Part shown: positions 1-11,821 of the stretch, in pieces
Layout: each line of letters begins with the position of its first letter
Numbering within the stretch: the stretch's first letter is position 1
Assembly: GCA_026125795.1 (NCBI GenBank)
Contig: JAHCKM010000002.1
Location: 1,488,001 to 1,552,000, forward strand
Direction: 5' to 3'
From: Burkholderiaceae bacterium
GTDB taxonomy: Bacteria; Pseudomonadota; Gammaproteobacteria; Burkholderiales; Burkholderiaceae_C
DNA: 64,000 nt
Position numbers and translations under genes: made by a program
The notes under the pieces: model-generated
Databases searched by the model: none
Seen by the model: the letters and a program-made list of their open reading frames with translations, nothing else
Told to the model about the DNA's origin: nothing

Positions 1-1
1 G

Positions 2-2131
2 ATGCAGGTGCAGGACCAGCCGCGCGCGGTGTCGCGCTCGGTCAACGAGTTCGTGCGCGTGCTGATCGAGGCGATCGTCGTCGTGCTCGCCGTCAGCTTC
101 ATCAGCCTGGGGTTGCACACCAAGCCGCTGCGCATCGACATCTGGCCTGGTCTGGTGGTGGGCATCACGATTCCGCTGGTGCTCGCGATCACCTTCGTCA
201 CCATGTACTACTGGGGCGTGGGCCTGCACAAGATCTCGCTCGGCTCGCTGATCATCGCGCTCGGCCTGCTGGTCGACGACGCGATCATCGCGGTGGAGAT
301 GATGGTGCGCAAGCTCGAAGAAGGCCACGACAAGATGCGCGCCGCCACGGCGGCGTACGACATCACGTCGATGCCGATGCTCACCGGGACGCTGATCACC
401 GCCGCCGGATTCCTGCCGATCGGATTGGCCAAGTCGGTGACCGGCGAGTACACCTTCGCGATCTTCGCGGTCACGTCCGCCGCCTTGCTGATCTCGTGGC
501 TGGCCTCGGTGTACTTCGTGCCGTACCTGGGTGCCGCACTGCTGCGCACCAAGAGCCGCGCCGGGTCTGGCGAGGCGCACGAGCTTTTCGACACGCCGTT
601 TTATTCGCGGTTCCGCGCGCTGGTGGACTGGTGCGTGCGACACCGCTGGATCACGATCGGGTTGACCGTGCTCACGTTCGTGCTCGGCGTGGTCGGCATG
701 GGCCGCGTGCAGCAGCAGTTTTTTCCCGATTCGAGCCGGCCCGAGATCCTGGTGGACCTGTGGTTGCCTGAGGGCTCGACGATCCAGGAGACCGAAACCG
801 TGGCGCGCCGCTTCGAGGCACGCATGATGAAGGAGCCGGGGCTCGACACGGTCAGCCTCTGGGTCGGTTCGGGCGTGCCGCGCTTTTACCTGCCGCTGGA
901 CCAGATCTTCCCGCAGACCAACGTCACGCAGGCGATCCTGCTGTCCAAGGACATCGAGCAGCGCGAAGCCTTGCGCAAGCGCCTGCCGGCGCTGCTGGCC
1001 GAAGAGTTTCCCGAGGTGCGCGGCCGCGTCAAGCTGCTGCCCAACGGCCCGCCGGTGCCGTACCCGGTGATGTTCCGCGTCGTGGGCCCCGACGCGCGCG
1101 AAGTGCGTGTGTGGGCCGACGAAGCACGCGCGATCCTGGCGGCCGATCCGGCGATGCGCGGCGTCAACGACAACTGGAACGAATCGATCAAGTCGCTCAA
1201 GCTCGAGATCGACCAGGACAAGGCCCGTGCCATCGGCGTGACCAGTCAATCGGTCGCGCAGTCATCGCGCACCATCTTGTCTGGCACCACGATCGGCCAG
1301 TACCGCGAGGGCGACAAGCTGGTCGACATCGTGCTGCGCCAGCCCCTCGAGGAACGCAATGCGATCACCGATCTCGGCAGCGCCAACTTGCCCACGGCCA
1401 GCGGGCGCTCGGTGCCGCTGACGCAAGTGGCCAGGGTCGGCTTCGGATTCGAACCCGGCGTGTTGTGGCGCGAGGGGCGCAAGTTCGCCGTCACCGTCCA
1501 GGGCGACGTGGTCGACGGCGTCCAGGGCCCGACGGTCACGCGCCGCGTGTGGCCCAAGCTGGCCGAGCTGCAGAAGCGCATGCCGCCGGGCTACTCCATC
1601 ACCATCGCCGGCGCTGTCGAGGAAAGCAGCAAGGGCCAGGGTTCGATCGTGGTCGGCGTGCCGGTGATGCTGTTCATCATGCTCACGCTGCTGATGCTGC
1701 AACTGCAGAGCTTCTCGCGCTCGGTGCTGGTGTTTCTCACTGCGCCGCTCGGCATGGCCGGCGTGGCCGGCGCGCTCTTGCTGCTGAACCGGCCGTTCGG
1801 CTTCGTCGCGCTGCTCGGTGTGATTGCGCTGATGGGCATGATCATGCGCAACTCGGTCATCCTGATCGACCAGATCGAGCAGGACCGCAAGCGCGGCGTT
1901 GAGACATGGACCGCGATCGTCGAGGCCGCCGTGCGGCGCTTCCGGCCGATCGTGCTCACGGCGGCCGCAGCGGTGCTGGCAATGATCCCGCTGTCGCGCA
2001 GCGTCTTCTGGGGTCCGATGGCGGTGGCCATCATGGGCGGCCTGATCGTCGCCACGGCGCTCACGCTGCTGTCGCTGCCGGCGATGTATGCGGCATGGTT
2101 CCGCGTGCGGCGACCGGCGGCCGCCGGCTAG
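2..2131 (+). CDS. RND-family efflux permease, C-terminal 709 residues (5' partial)
   Basis: Inner-membrane proton-driven pump subunit of the AcrB/HAE1 superfamily, which works with a periplasmic adaptor and an outer-membrane channel. The window opens inside the gene: about 300 N-terminal residues of a usual 1,000-1,050 are missing, so the first ATG here need not be the true start. Visible features are the TM4 proton-relay pair of aspartates (LLVDDAIIAVEM, residues 92-93 of the fragment), a large periplasmic loop (about residues 230-530), and a terminal six-helix bundle. The TM10 relay region reads GMIMRNSVILID, with Arg where AcrB has Lys940. The substrate cannot be told from sequence. The adaptor gene should lie upstream, outside the window. 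Confidence 0.9.
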   Translation: MQVQDQPRAVSRSVNEFVRVLIEAIVVVLAVSFISLGLHTKPLRIDIWPGLVVGITIPLVLAITFVTMYYWGVGLHKISLGSLIIALGLLVDDAIIAVEMMVRKLEEGHDKMRAATAAYDITSMPMLTGTLITAAGFLPIGLAKSVTGEYTFAIFAVTSAALLISWLASVYFVPYLGAALLRTKSRAGSGEAHELFDTPFYSRFRALVDWCVRHRWITIGLTVLTFVLGVVGMGRVQQQFFPDSSRPEILVDLWLPEGSTIQETETVARRFEARMMKEPGLDTVSLWVGSGVPRFYLPLDQIFPQTNVTQAILLSKDIEQREALRKRLPALLAEEFPEVRGRVKLLPNGPPVPYPVMFRVVGPDAREVRVWADEARAILAADPAMRGVNDNWNESIKSLKLEIDQDKARAIGVTSQSVAQSSRTILSGTTIGQYREGDKLVDIVLRQPLEERNAITDLGSANLPTASGRSVPLTQVARVGFGFEPGVLWREGRKFAVTVQGDVVDGVQGPTVTRRVWPKLAELQKRMPPGYSITIAGAVEESSKGQGSIVVGVPVMLFIMLTLLMLQLQSFSRSVLVFLTAPLGMAGVAGALLLLNRPFGFVALLGVIALMGMIMRNSVILIDQIEQDRKRGVETWTAIVEAAVRRFRPIVLTAAAAVLAMIPLSRSVFWGPMAVAIMGGLIVATALTLLSLPAMYAAWFRVRRPAAAG

Positions 2132-2206
2132 AATCGCGCACTCTTACGGACCATGCGCGAGCCACGTGCCAAAAGGGTGCGTGGCAGGCGCTCCCGGGTC
2201 CGCCGG

Positions 2207-2293
2207 GCGCGGGTGGCGAAATTGGTAGACGCACCAGGTTTAGGTCCTGACGCCCTCACCGGCGTGCCGGTTCGAGTCCGGCCCCGCGCACCA
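2207..2293 (+). tRNA. tRNA-Leu (anticodon UAG)
   Basis: 87-nt class II tRNA. The acceptor stem GCGCGGG (2207-2213) pairs with CCCGCGC (2283-2289), followed by encoded ACCA. The anticodon stem CCAGG/CCTGG-type helix holds TAG at 2241-2243; a long variable arm and the TTCGAGT T-loop are present. It lies 75 bp after the RND gene, whose stop codon overlaps a TAGAAT hexamer (2129-2134) that could serve as a -10 box, and 26 bp before tig. Confidence 0.96.
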
Positions 2294-2319
2294 GAACTCT
2301 TGCAACCCAGACCCCTGAC

Positions 2320-3627
2320 ATGGCCGTTCAAATCGAAACCCTAGAGAAACTCGAGCGCCGCATCACATTGACGGTGCCGGCGCAGGAAATCAACGCCGAG
2401 GTGGAGTCGCGCCTGAAGAAACTTTCGCGCACGGTGCGCGCCGACGGCTTCCGGCCAGGCAAGGTGCCGCTGTCGGTGGTGGCGCAGCGTTACGGCGCTT
2501 CGGTGCAGTACGAGGTGATGAACGACAAGATCGGTGCCGCGTTCGAGCAGGCGGCCAACGAGGCCAAGCTGCGCGTGGCCGGCATGCCGCGCATCACGCC
2601 CAAGGAAGGTGCCCCCGAAGGCAGCGTGTCCTTCGATGCGACGTTCGAGGTCTACCCCGACGTGAAGATCGGCGACGTTTCTACGGCCGAAGTCGAACGG
2701 GTCAGCTGCGACGTCGATGACGCGGCCATCGATCGCACCATCGACATCCTTCGCAAGCAGCGTCGCACGTTCAACCAGCGCCCGGCCAGCGAGGGCGCGG
2801 CCGAGGGCGACCGCGTGACGATCGACTTTGAAGGCAAGATCGACGGCGAAGGCTTTGCCGGCGGCAAGGCGGAGGGTTTTGCGTTCGTGATCGGCGAGGG
2901 CCAGATGCTCGAGCAGTTCGACAAGGCCGTGCGCGGCATGCAGGTCGGCCAGTCAAAGACTTTCCCGCTGAAGTTCCCGGACGACTACGGCAGCAAGGAC
3001 GTCGCCGGCAAGGAGGCCGACTTCCTCGTGACAATGAAGAAGGTCGAGGCGCAGCACCTGCCCACAGTCGACGAGACGTTCATCAAGTCGCTCGGCATCG
3101 GCGCGGCCACCACCGAGGCGCTGCGTGCCGACGTGCGCAAGAACCTCGAGCGCGAGGTCAAGTTTCGCGTGCTGTCGCGCAACAAGGCGGCGGCGATGGA
3201 CGCCCTGGTTAAGCTGGCCGAGCTGGAGGTGCCCAATTCGCTGGTGGCGGCCGAGGTCGACCGCATGACAGCCTCCGCGCGCGAAGACCTGAAGCAGCGT
3301 GGCGTGAAGGATGCCGACAAGGCCCCGATCCCCGCCGAGATCTTCAAGGCGCAGGCCGAGCGGCGCGTGCGTCTGGGCTTGGTGGTGGGCGAGCTGGTGC
3401 GCCAGCAGAGCCTGCAGGCCAAGCCGGAGCAGTTGCAGTCCCACATCGAAGAGCTGTCGCAAAGCTACGAAAAGCCCGCTGAGGTGATGCGCTGGTACCT
3501 GTCGGACCGCAAGCGCATGGCCGAGGTGGAGGCGGTGGTGGTGGAGTCCAACGTGACGCAGCACGTGCTCGGCAAGGCCAAGGTGGTCGACAAGCAGCTG
3601 GCGTTCACCGATCTGATGGAGCAGTGA
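2320..3627 (+). CDS. tig: Trigger factor (ribosome-associated chaperone, peptidyl-prolyl isomerase)
   Basis: Binds ribosomal protein L23 at the exit tunnel and shields nascent chains. 435 residues, the normal length. The N-terminal ribosome-docking signature GFRPGKVP is at residues 43-50, the FKBP-type PPIase domain runs from about 163 to 250 (begins [14 protein letters not shown]), and the helical chaperone arms follow. It begins 26 bp after tRNA-Leu and ends 1 bp before clpP, so tig-clpP are very likely cotranscribed. The order tig-clpP-clpX-lon is classical in proteobacteria. Confidence 0.98.
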   Translation: MAVQIETLEKLERRITLTVPAQEINAEVESRLKKLSRTVRADGFRPGKVPLSVVAQRYGASVQYEVMNDKIGAAFEQAANEAKLRVAGMPRITPKEGAPEGSVSFDATFEVYPDVKIGDVSTAEVERVSCDVDDAAIDRTIDILRKQRRTFNQRPASEGAAEGDRVTIDFEGKIDGEGFAGGKAEGFAFVIGEGQMLEQFDKAVRGMQVGQSKTFPLKFPDDYGSKDVAGKEADFLVTMKKVEAQHLPTVDETFIKSLGIGAATTEALRADVRKNLEREVKFRVLSRNKAAAMDALVKLAELEVPNSLVAAEVDRMTASAREDLKQRGVKDADKAPIPAEIFKAQAERRVRLGLVVGELVRQQSLQAKPEQLQSHIEELSQSYEKPAEVMRWYLSDRKRMAEVEAVVVESNVTQHVLGKAKVVDKQLAFTDLMEQ

Positions 3628-3628
3628 C

Positions 3629-4237
3629 ATGAGTTTCTCGGAGACCACCGGCCTCGGCATGGTGCCCATCGTCATCGAGCAGTCGGGGCGCGGCGAACGC
3701 GCCTACGACATCTACAGCCGGCTGCTGCGCGAGCGCATCGTGTTCCTGGTGGGGGGCATCAACGACGCCACCGCCAATCTGGTGGTGGCGCAGTTGCTGT
3801 TCCTGGAGAGCGAGAATCCCGACAAGGACATCTCGCTGTACATCAACTCCCCGGGTGGGAGCGTGAGCGCGGGCCTGTCGATCTACGACACCATGCAGTT
3901 CATCAAGCCCGATGTCTCGACGCTGTGCCTGGGCATGGCGGCCAGCATGGGCTCGTTCCTGCTGATGGCCGGTGCAGCCGGCAAGCGCGCCGCGTTGCCG
4001 AACTCGCGGGTGATGATCCACCAGCCCTCCGGCGGCGCGCAGGGGCAGGCGGCCGACATCGAGATCCAGGCGCGCGAGATCCTCAAGACACGCGAGCAAC
4101 TCAACCGGATCTATGCTGAGCGTACCGGCCAGCCGGTGGAAAAGATCGCGGCCGACATGGAGCGCGACTACTGGATGTCACCGGCCGAAGCCAAGACTTA
4201 CGGCCTGATCGACCAGGTGCTCGACAAGCGTGCGTAA
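3629..4237 (+). CDS. clpP: ATP-dependent Clp protease proteolytic subunit
   Basis: Serine peptidase forming the 14-mer barrel that degrades substrates unfolded by ClpX or ClpA. 202 residues. The catalytic triad is visible as Ser106 (in GMAASMGS), His131 (in MIHQPSGG) and Asp180 (in MERDYWMS). The hydrophobic N-terminal loop and the oligomer handle are intact. It starts 1 bp after the tig stop, which argues for translational coupling. A 124-bp gap with a perfect palindrome separates it from clpX, so clpX may also have its own promoter. Confidence 0.98.
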   Translation: MSFSETTGLGMVPIVIEQSGRGERAYDIYSRLLRERIVFLVGGINDATANLVVAQLLFLESENPDKDISLYINSPGGSVSAGLSIYDTMQFIKPDVSTLCLGMAASMGSFLLMAGAAGKRAALPNSRVMIHQPSGGAQGQAADIEIQAREILKTREQLNRIYAERTGQPVEKIAADMERDYWMSPAEAKTYGLIDQVLDKRA

Positions 4238-4294
4238 TCCACGCTGGCCCTGGCACCGGTCGAACTCGGCTGTGGTCACGGTCAAACAGGGGTT

Positions 4295-4308
4295 TGCCAT
4301 GCATGGCA
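4295..4308. promoter_or_regulatory. Perfect 14-bp palindrome in the clpP-clpX gap
   Basis: TGCCATGCATGGCA is fully self-complementary and sits 53 bp before the clpX start. A TATCAT hexamer follows directly (4309-4314) and could be a -10 box, so the palindrome would lie in the promoter spacer. It could be an operator for a dimeric regulator; it is A/T-poor in loop potential and is not followed by a T-run, so a terminator is less likely. No known regulator is assigned. Confidence 0.4.
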
Positions 4309-4361
4309 TATCATTGATTTATTGGGATTCGGGCGGCTGATTCGGACGCGTACACACTGCA

Positions 4362-5627
<1,266 letters not shown>

Positions 5628-5650
5628 ACTTTTGCGCTGGATTGCCGATA

Positions 5651-5678
5651 CTTGCATTCACCGTCTCGGGCCCCATGT
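5651..5678 (+). promoter_or_regulatory. Probable sigma-32 (heat-shock) promoter of lon
   Basis: CTTGCAT (5651-5657) and CCCCATGT (5671-5678) are separated by 13 nt. The consensus for RpoH promoters is CTTGAAA, 11-16 nt, CCCCATNT, so the -10 part matches fully and the -35 part at five of seven. lon starts 23 nt further on, after an AGAGAGG ribosome-binding site. Heat-shock control of lon is well known in proteobacteria; use of this site here is inferred. Confidence 0.7.
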
Positions 5679-5701
5679 CGGCCTGAGAAAGAGAGGTCCC
5701 C

Positions 5702-8122
<2,421 letters not shown>

Positions 8123-8130
8123 AGAAGAAC

Positions 8131-8156
8131 GCCAGCCCCGCGGGGCTGGCTATAAT
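8131..8156 (+). promoter_or_regulatory. Inverted repeat joined to a consensus -10 box before tRNA-Gly
   Basis: GCCAGCCCCG/CGGGGCTGGC (8131-8150) is a perfect 10-bp inverted repeat, 8 bp after the lon stop. The consensus -10 hexamer TATAAT (8151-8156) follows without a gap, 41 bp before the tRNA. The repeat fills the place of spacer and -35 element. It could end lon transcription as a hairpin, act as an operator, or do both. Confidence 0.55.
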
Positions 8157-8197
8157 CCGCGCTCAGCGCCGAGCCGACCGGTCGGCGCAGTCCCGAA

Positions 8198-8273
8198 GCG
8201 GGAATAGCTCAGTTGGTAGAGCGCAACCTTGCCAAGGTTGAGGTCGCGAGTTCGAGACTCGTTTCCCGCTCCA
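8198..8273 (+). tRNA. tRNA-Gly (anticodon GCC)
   Basis: 76 nt with encoded CCA. The acceptor stem GCGGGAA (8198-8204) pairs with TTCCCGC (8263-8269). The anticodon stem CAACC/GGTTG carries GCC at 8231-8233, and the T-arm has TTCGAGA. A TATAAT box lies 41 bp upstream and a strong terminator starts 13 bp downstream, so it is probably a single-gene transcript. Confidence 0.97.
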
Positions 8274-8286
8274 GATTGCAGAAGCA

Positions 8287-8321
8287 CCAAGGGGAAGCCG
8301 GAAGGCTTCCCCTTGGTCTTT
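8287..8321 (+). terminator. Rho-independent terminator after tRNA-Gly
   Basis: A 13-bp perfect stem, CCAAGGGGAAGCC with GGCTTCCCCTTGG, closes a GGAA tetraloop (8300-8303) and is followed by TCTTT. It starts 13 bp after the tRNA-Gly CCA end. The inverted tRNA-Cys ends 73 bp further on, so read-through antisense to tRNA-Cys is blocked. Confidence 0.88.
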
Positions 8322-8393
8322 CTGGTACCACCATCACGTCGCTGCGCGGGTCTGGCTTTCAGCGCAGCGGGCTTGCACTGTGGGGTCGATGTC

Positions 8394-8467
8394 TGGAGGC
8401 GCGAGCCGGAGTCGAACCGGCCTCAACGGATTTGCAATCCGGTGCATAACCGCTTTGCTATCGCGCC
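8394..8467 (-). tRNA. tRNA-Cys (anticodon GCA), opposite strand
   Basis: 74 nt with encoded CCA on the minus strand. The acceptor stem GGCGCGA pairs with TCGCGCC (plus-strand 8461-8467 and 8398-8404). Anticodon GCA occupies 8435-8433. The T-arm reads GCCGG-TTCGACT-CCGGC. The outermost anticodon-stem pair is a C-U mismatch, where E. coli cysT has G-U. It lies between tRNA-Gly and tRNA-Leu, both on the plus strand. Confidence 0.95.
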
Positions 8468-8524
8468 GTCGCGCCGAATTGTCCCATAACGCCTGCGCGG
8501 CTCGGGCGCCGAGAACGCCCCGCG

Positions 8525-8530
8525 GATAAT
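8525..8530 (+). promoter_or_regulatory. Possible -10 box for tRNA-Leu(UAA)
   Basis: GATAAT, five of six matches to TATAAT, ends 9 nt before the tRNA 5' end. This would give an unusually short 5' leader. No clear -35 element is seen at 17 nt upstream. Confidence 0.4.
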
Positions 8531-8539
8531 CGCGCGGCC

Positions 8540-8631
8540 GCCCGGATGGCGAAATTGGCAGACGCAGCGGACTTAAAATCCGCCGCCTCTCGAAAGAGGG
8601 CATGTGGGTTCGATCCCCGCTCCGGGCACCA
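8540..8631 (+). tRNA. tRNA-Leu (anticodon UAA)
   Basis: 92-nt class II tRNA with encoded CCA. The acceptor stem GCCCGGA (8540-8546) pairs with TCCGGGC (8621-8627). The anticodon stem GCGGA/TCCGC carries TAA at 8574-8576. The long variable arm has a CCTCT/AGAGG stem closed by CGAA. It lies 86 bp before the MFS transporter gene. Confidence 0.96.
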
Positions 8632-8717
8632 ATGCATCGGCCCGTTGGGCGCACCCCGCAGCCACGCGGACCGCGCTGCGGCATGGCACCGAAGTCCTTT
8701 CCGACAGGAGACAGCGC

Positions 8718-10025
8718 ATGACCGCCTGGTTCTCGCAAACCAGCCTGAACCCGGGTGTGCGCCGCCGCGAGGTGTTGGGCTGGGCGATGTACGACTTCGC
8801 CAACTCGGGCTACACGACCGTGGTGCTGACGGCGGTGTTCAACGCCTACTTCGTTGGCGCGGTCGCCGGCGGTGCCACCTGGGCGACGCTGGCATGGACC
8901 GGCGCGCTCGCGGCGTCGCGAGCCATCTGCATGTTGACGATCCCGACGCTTGGCGCCTACGCCGACGTGCGCGCAGCCAAGAAGCGACTGCTGATGTTGA
9001 CCACGCTGGCCTGCGTGCTCACGACGGCCGGACTCGGCGTCGTCGGCAGCGGCGACGTCTGGCTCGCCGTGGTGCTGATCGTGTTCTCCAACCTTTTCTA
9101 CGCCTACGGCGAATCGCTGACCGCGGCGTTCCTCCCGGAACTCGCGCGGTCCGATTCGCTCGGCCGCGTGTCGGGATGGGGCTGGAGCTTCGGCTACTTC
9201 GGCGGCATGCTGACGCTGGGCTTGAGCCTGGCTTATGTGCTGTCGGCGCAGAAGGCCGGCCAGACAGCCACGCAGTTCGTGCCGGTGACGATGTGGATCA
9301 CGGCCGCGGTCTACGGCGCTGCATCGATCGTGACCTTTGTGCTGCTCAAGGAGCGCGCGCGGCCGCAGCCTGGAGCCGCGCAGGGCCAGGGGCTGGCCGC
9401 ATCGCTGGCGCGCCTGCGCCAGACCTGGCGCGACGCGCGCTCGTACGTCGACTTTGTCTGGCTGATGGTGTGCGGCTTCTTCTACCAGGCCGGCATTGCC
9501 GTCGTGATCGCGCTGGCGGCTGTTTACGCCGAGCAGGTGCTGGGCTTCGAGCAGATTCAAACGATGATGCTGATCTTTCTGGTCAACATCGCCGCGGCGT
9601 TGGGCGCTTTTGCGTTCGGTTATCTGCAGGACCGCGTCGGACACAAGCATGCGCTGGGCGCCACGCTGATCGGCTGGGTGGTGATGACCGTGCTCGCCTA
9701 TCTCGCGACCAGTGCCGCGCTGTTCTGGGTGGCTGCCGTGGTCGCCGGCCTGTGCATGGGCTCGAGCCAGTCCGCCGGCCGTGCGATGGTTGGTGTGTTT
9801 GCGCCGCCGAGCCGGCTGGCCGAGTTCTTTGGCCTGTGGACCTTCGCCACCAGCCTGGCATCGATCGTGGGGCCGCTCACCTACGGACTCGTCACGTGGT
9901 TGACAGCAGGGAATCACCGACTCGCTATCGTGTCGACGGGCTTGTTCTTCGTGGTGGGCTGGCTCGCCATCCGTCCCATCAACGTGGCCCGGGGCGCAGC
10001 GGCTGCGGCGCGTGCGCCCGCTTAA
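8718..10025 (+). CDS. MFS transporter, UMF1/Atg22-like family
   Basis: Inner-membrane transporter of 435 residues with about 12 predicted hydrophobic helices. The N-terminal block [16 protein letters not shown] is the hallmark of the UMF1/vacuole-effluxer-like branch of the major facilitator superfamily. The start at 8718 is chosen because an AGGAGA ribosome-binding site lies just upstream; the open frame runs back into tRNA-Leu without need. Members are often guessed to export amino acids or other small molecules, but the substrate is unknown. Its stop codon overlaps a TAAAAT box that may drive etfB. Confidence 0.85.
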   Translation: MTAWFSQTSLNPGVRRREVLGWAMYDFANSGYTTVVLTAVFNAYFVGAVAGGATWATLAWTGALAASRAICMLTIPTLGAYADVRAAKKRLLMLTTLACVLTTAGLGVVGSGDVWLAVVLIVFSNLFYAYGESLTAAFLPELARSDSLGRVSGWGWSFGYFGGMLTLGLSLAYVLSAQKAGQTATQFVPVTMWITAAVYGAASIVTFVLLKERARPQPGAAQGQGLAASLARLRQTWRDARSYVDFVWLMVCGFFYQAGIAVVIALAAVYAEQVLGFEQIQTMMLIFLVNIAAALGAFAFGYLQDRVGHKHALGATLIGWVVMTVLAYLATSAALFWVAAVVAGLCMGSSQSAGRAMVGVFAPPSRLAEFFGLWTFATSLASIVGPLTYGLVTWLTAGNHRLAIVSTGLFFVVGWLAIRPINVARGAAAAARAPA

Positions 10026-10028
10026 AAT
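10023..10028 (+). promoter_or_regulatory. Possible -10 box for etfBA
   Basis: TAAAAT, five of six matches, overlaps the stop codon of the MFS gene and lies 40 nt before the etfB start. No good -35 hexamer is visible at the usual distance. Confidence 0.35.
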
Positions 10029-10068
10029 CGGCAATTCCGTTCGAGCACGATTTCAGGAGCAACGTGGC

Positions 10069-10818
10069 ATGAAGGTACTGGTACCCGTCAAGCGCGTCGT
10101 CGATTTCAACGTCAAGGTGCGCGTGAAGTCCGACGGCAGCGGCGTGGACATCGCCAACGTCAAGATGAGCATGAATCCGTTCGATGAGATCGCCATCGAA
10201 GAAGCCGTGCGGCTCAAGGAAAAGGGGATCGCCACCGAGATCATCGCCGTGAGCTGCGGCGTTGCGCAGTGCCAGGAAACCCTGCGCACCGCGATGGCGA
10301 TCGGCGCCGACCGCGCGATCCTGGTGGAGACCGCCGAGGAGCTGCAACCGCTAGCGGTGGCCAAGCTGCTGAAGGCTCTGGTCGACAAGGAGCAACCCGG
10401 CCTGGTGATCCTGGGCAAGCAGGCGATCGATGACGACAACAATCAGACCGGCCAGATGCTCGCCGCGTTGGCCCAGCTGCCGCAAGCCACGTTCGCGTCA
10501 AAGGTGGTGGTCGAGAACGGCTTTGCCCAAGTGACGCGCGAGATCGATGGGGGTCTCGAGACCCTGAAACTCAAGCTGCCGGCGGTGGTGACCACCGATC
10601 TGCGCCTGAACGAGCCGCGCTACGTCACGCTGCCCAACATCATGAAGGCCAAGAAGAAGCCTCTGGAGACCCTGAAGCCGGCTGACCTCGGCGTCGACGT
10701 GGCTCCGCGCATCAAGACGCTCAAGGTCAGCGAGCCGCCCAAACGGGGCGCCGGCGTGAAGGTGCCCGATGTCGCCACGCTGGTGACCAAGCTGAAGAAC
10801 GAAGCCAAGGTGATCTGA
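10069..10818 (+). CDS. etfB: Electron transfer flavoprotein, beta subunit
   Basis: Soluble heterodimer with EtfA; carries electrons from acyl-CoA dehydrogenases and related flavoenzymes to ETF-ubiquinone oxidoreductase. 249 residues, the usual size, from [20 protein letters not shown]. The AMP-binding region and the conserved DLRLNEPRY-type recognition loop ([23 protein letters not shown]) are present. The start follows an AGGAGC ribosome-binding site; an upstream in-frame ATG lies within the MFS stop region and is unlikely. The etfA ATG follows the stop directly with no gap, so the pair is coupled. The acyl-CoA dehydrogenase gene downstream is a likely electron donor partner. Confidence 0.97.
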   Translation: MKVLVPVKRVVDFNVKVRVKSDGSGVDIANVKMSMNPFDEIAIEEAVRLKEKGIATEIIAVSCGVAQCQETLRTAMAIGADRAILVETAEELQPLAVAKLLKALVDKEQPGLVILGKQAIDDDNNQTGQMLAALAQLPQATFASKVVVENGFAQVTREIDGGLETLKLKLPAVVTTDLRLNEPRYVTLPNIMKAKKKPLETLKPADLGVDVAPRIKTLKVSEPPKRGAGVKVPDVATLVTKLKNEAKVI

Positions 10819-11751
10819 ATGAGCGTCCTCGTCATTGCCGAACACGACCATGGCACCCTGAAAGGCGCGACGCTCAACACCGTGACCGCCGCCGCGGCTT
10901 GCGGGGGCGACGTGCACGTGATGGTGGCCGGCCACAATGCATCGGGCGCGGCGCAGGCCGCCGCCAAGATCATCGGCGTGGCCAAGGTGCTGCACGCCGA
11001 GGCCCCGAGCCTGGCCGAACAGCTGGCCGAGAACGTCGCCGCCCAGGTGCTCGCGATCGCCCAGAACTACAGCCACATCCTGTTCCCGGCCACCGCGCAC
11101 GGCAAAAACGTGGCACCGCGTGTGGCCGCGCTGCTCGATGTGGCGCAAATCAGCGATGCCACCAAGGTGATCAGTGCCGACACCTTCGAGCGCCCGATCT
11201 ATGCCGGCAACGCGATCGCCTCGGTGCAGAGCAGCGACCCGATCAAGGTGATCACCGTGCGCACCACGGCCTTTGACGCTGCGCCGGCCGAAGGCGGCAG
11301 CGCCGCCGTCGAGAGCCTGGCGGCCGTGGCCGACAGCGGCTTGTCGAGCTTCGTCAACGCCGAGATCGTCAAGCTCGACCGGCCGGAGCTGACCGCGGCC
11401 AAGATCATCGTCTCGGGCGGCCGTGCGATGGGTTCGAGCGACAAGTTCAACGAGGTGCTGACGCCGCTGGCCGACAAGCTCGGCGCCGCGCTGGGCGCGA
11501 GCCGCGCCGCAGTGGATGCCGGCTATGCACCCAATGACTGGCAGGTCGGCCAGACCGGCAAGATCGTGGCGCCTCAGCTGTACATCGCCTGCGGGATCTC
11601 CGGTGCCATTCAGCATCTGGCCGGCATGAAGGACAGCAAGGTCATCGTCGCGATCAACAAGGACCCCGAGGCGCCGATCTTCAGCGTGGCCGATTACGGC
11701 CTGGAGGCCGATCTGTTCGCTGCGGTACCCGAGCTGGTGAAGGCGCTCTGA
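10819..11751 (+). CDS. etfA: Electron transfer flavoprotein, alpha subunit
   Basis: FAD-binding partner of EtfB. 310 residues, the normal length. The C-terminal FAD domain shows the signature YIACGISGAIQHLAGM and then VIVAINKDPEAPIF, both diagnostic for EtfA. It starts directly after the etfB stop. A 70-bp gap separates it from the acyl-CoA dehydrogenase gene, close enough for one operon. Confidence 0.97.
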   Translation: MSVLVIAEHDHGTLKGATLNTVTAAAACGGDVHVMVAGHNASGAAQAAAKIIGVAKVLHAEAPSLAEQLAENVAAQVLAIAQNYSHILFPATAHGKNVAPRVAALLDVAQISDATKVISADTFERPIYAGNAIASVQSSDPIKVITVRTTAFDAAPAEGGSAAVESLAAVADSGLSSFVNAEIVKLDRPELTAAKIIVSGGRAMGSSDKFNEVLTPLADKLGAALGASRAAVDAGYAPNDWQVGQTGKIVAPQLYIACGISGAIQHLAGMKDSKVIVAINKDPEAPIFSVADYGLEADLFAAVPELVKAL

Positions 11752-11821
11752 TTCTGCGCCGCCGTTGTTGACGCTTCGCCGGCAGCCGCGCACGGTGCCG
11801 GCACTCAGTGGGAGTCGTGTC

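Noticed and set aside
8540-8631. Attachment site of an integrated element at tRNA-Leu(UAA)
   Set aside because: No integrase gene and no second copy of the tRNA 3' end could be found nearby.
8334-10034. A 566-codon minus-strand frame across tRNA-Cys, tRNA-Leu and the MFS gene
   Set aside because: It crosses two tRNA genes and mirrors the MFS gene; composition is shadow-like.
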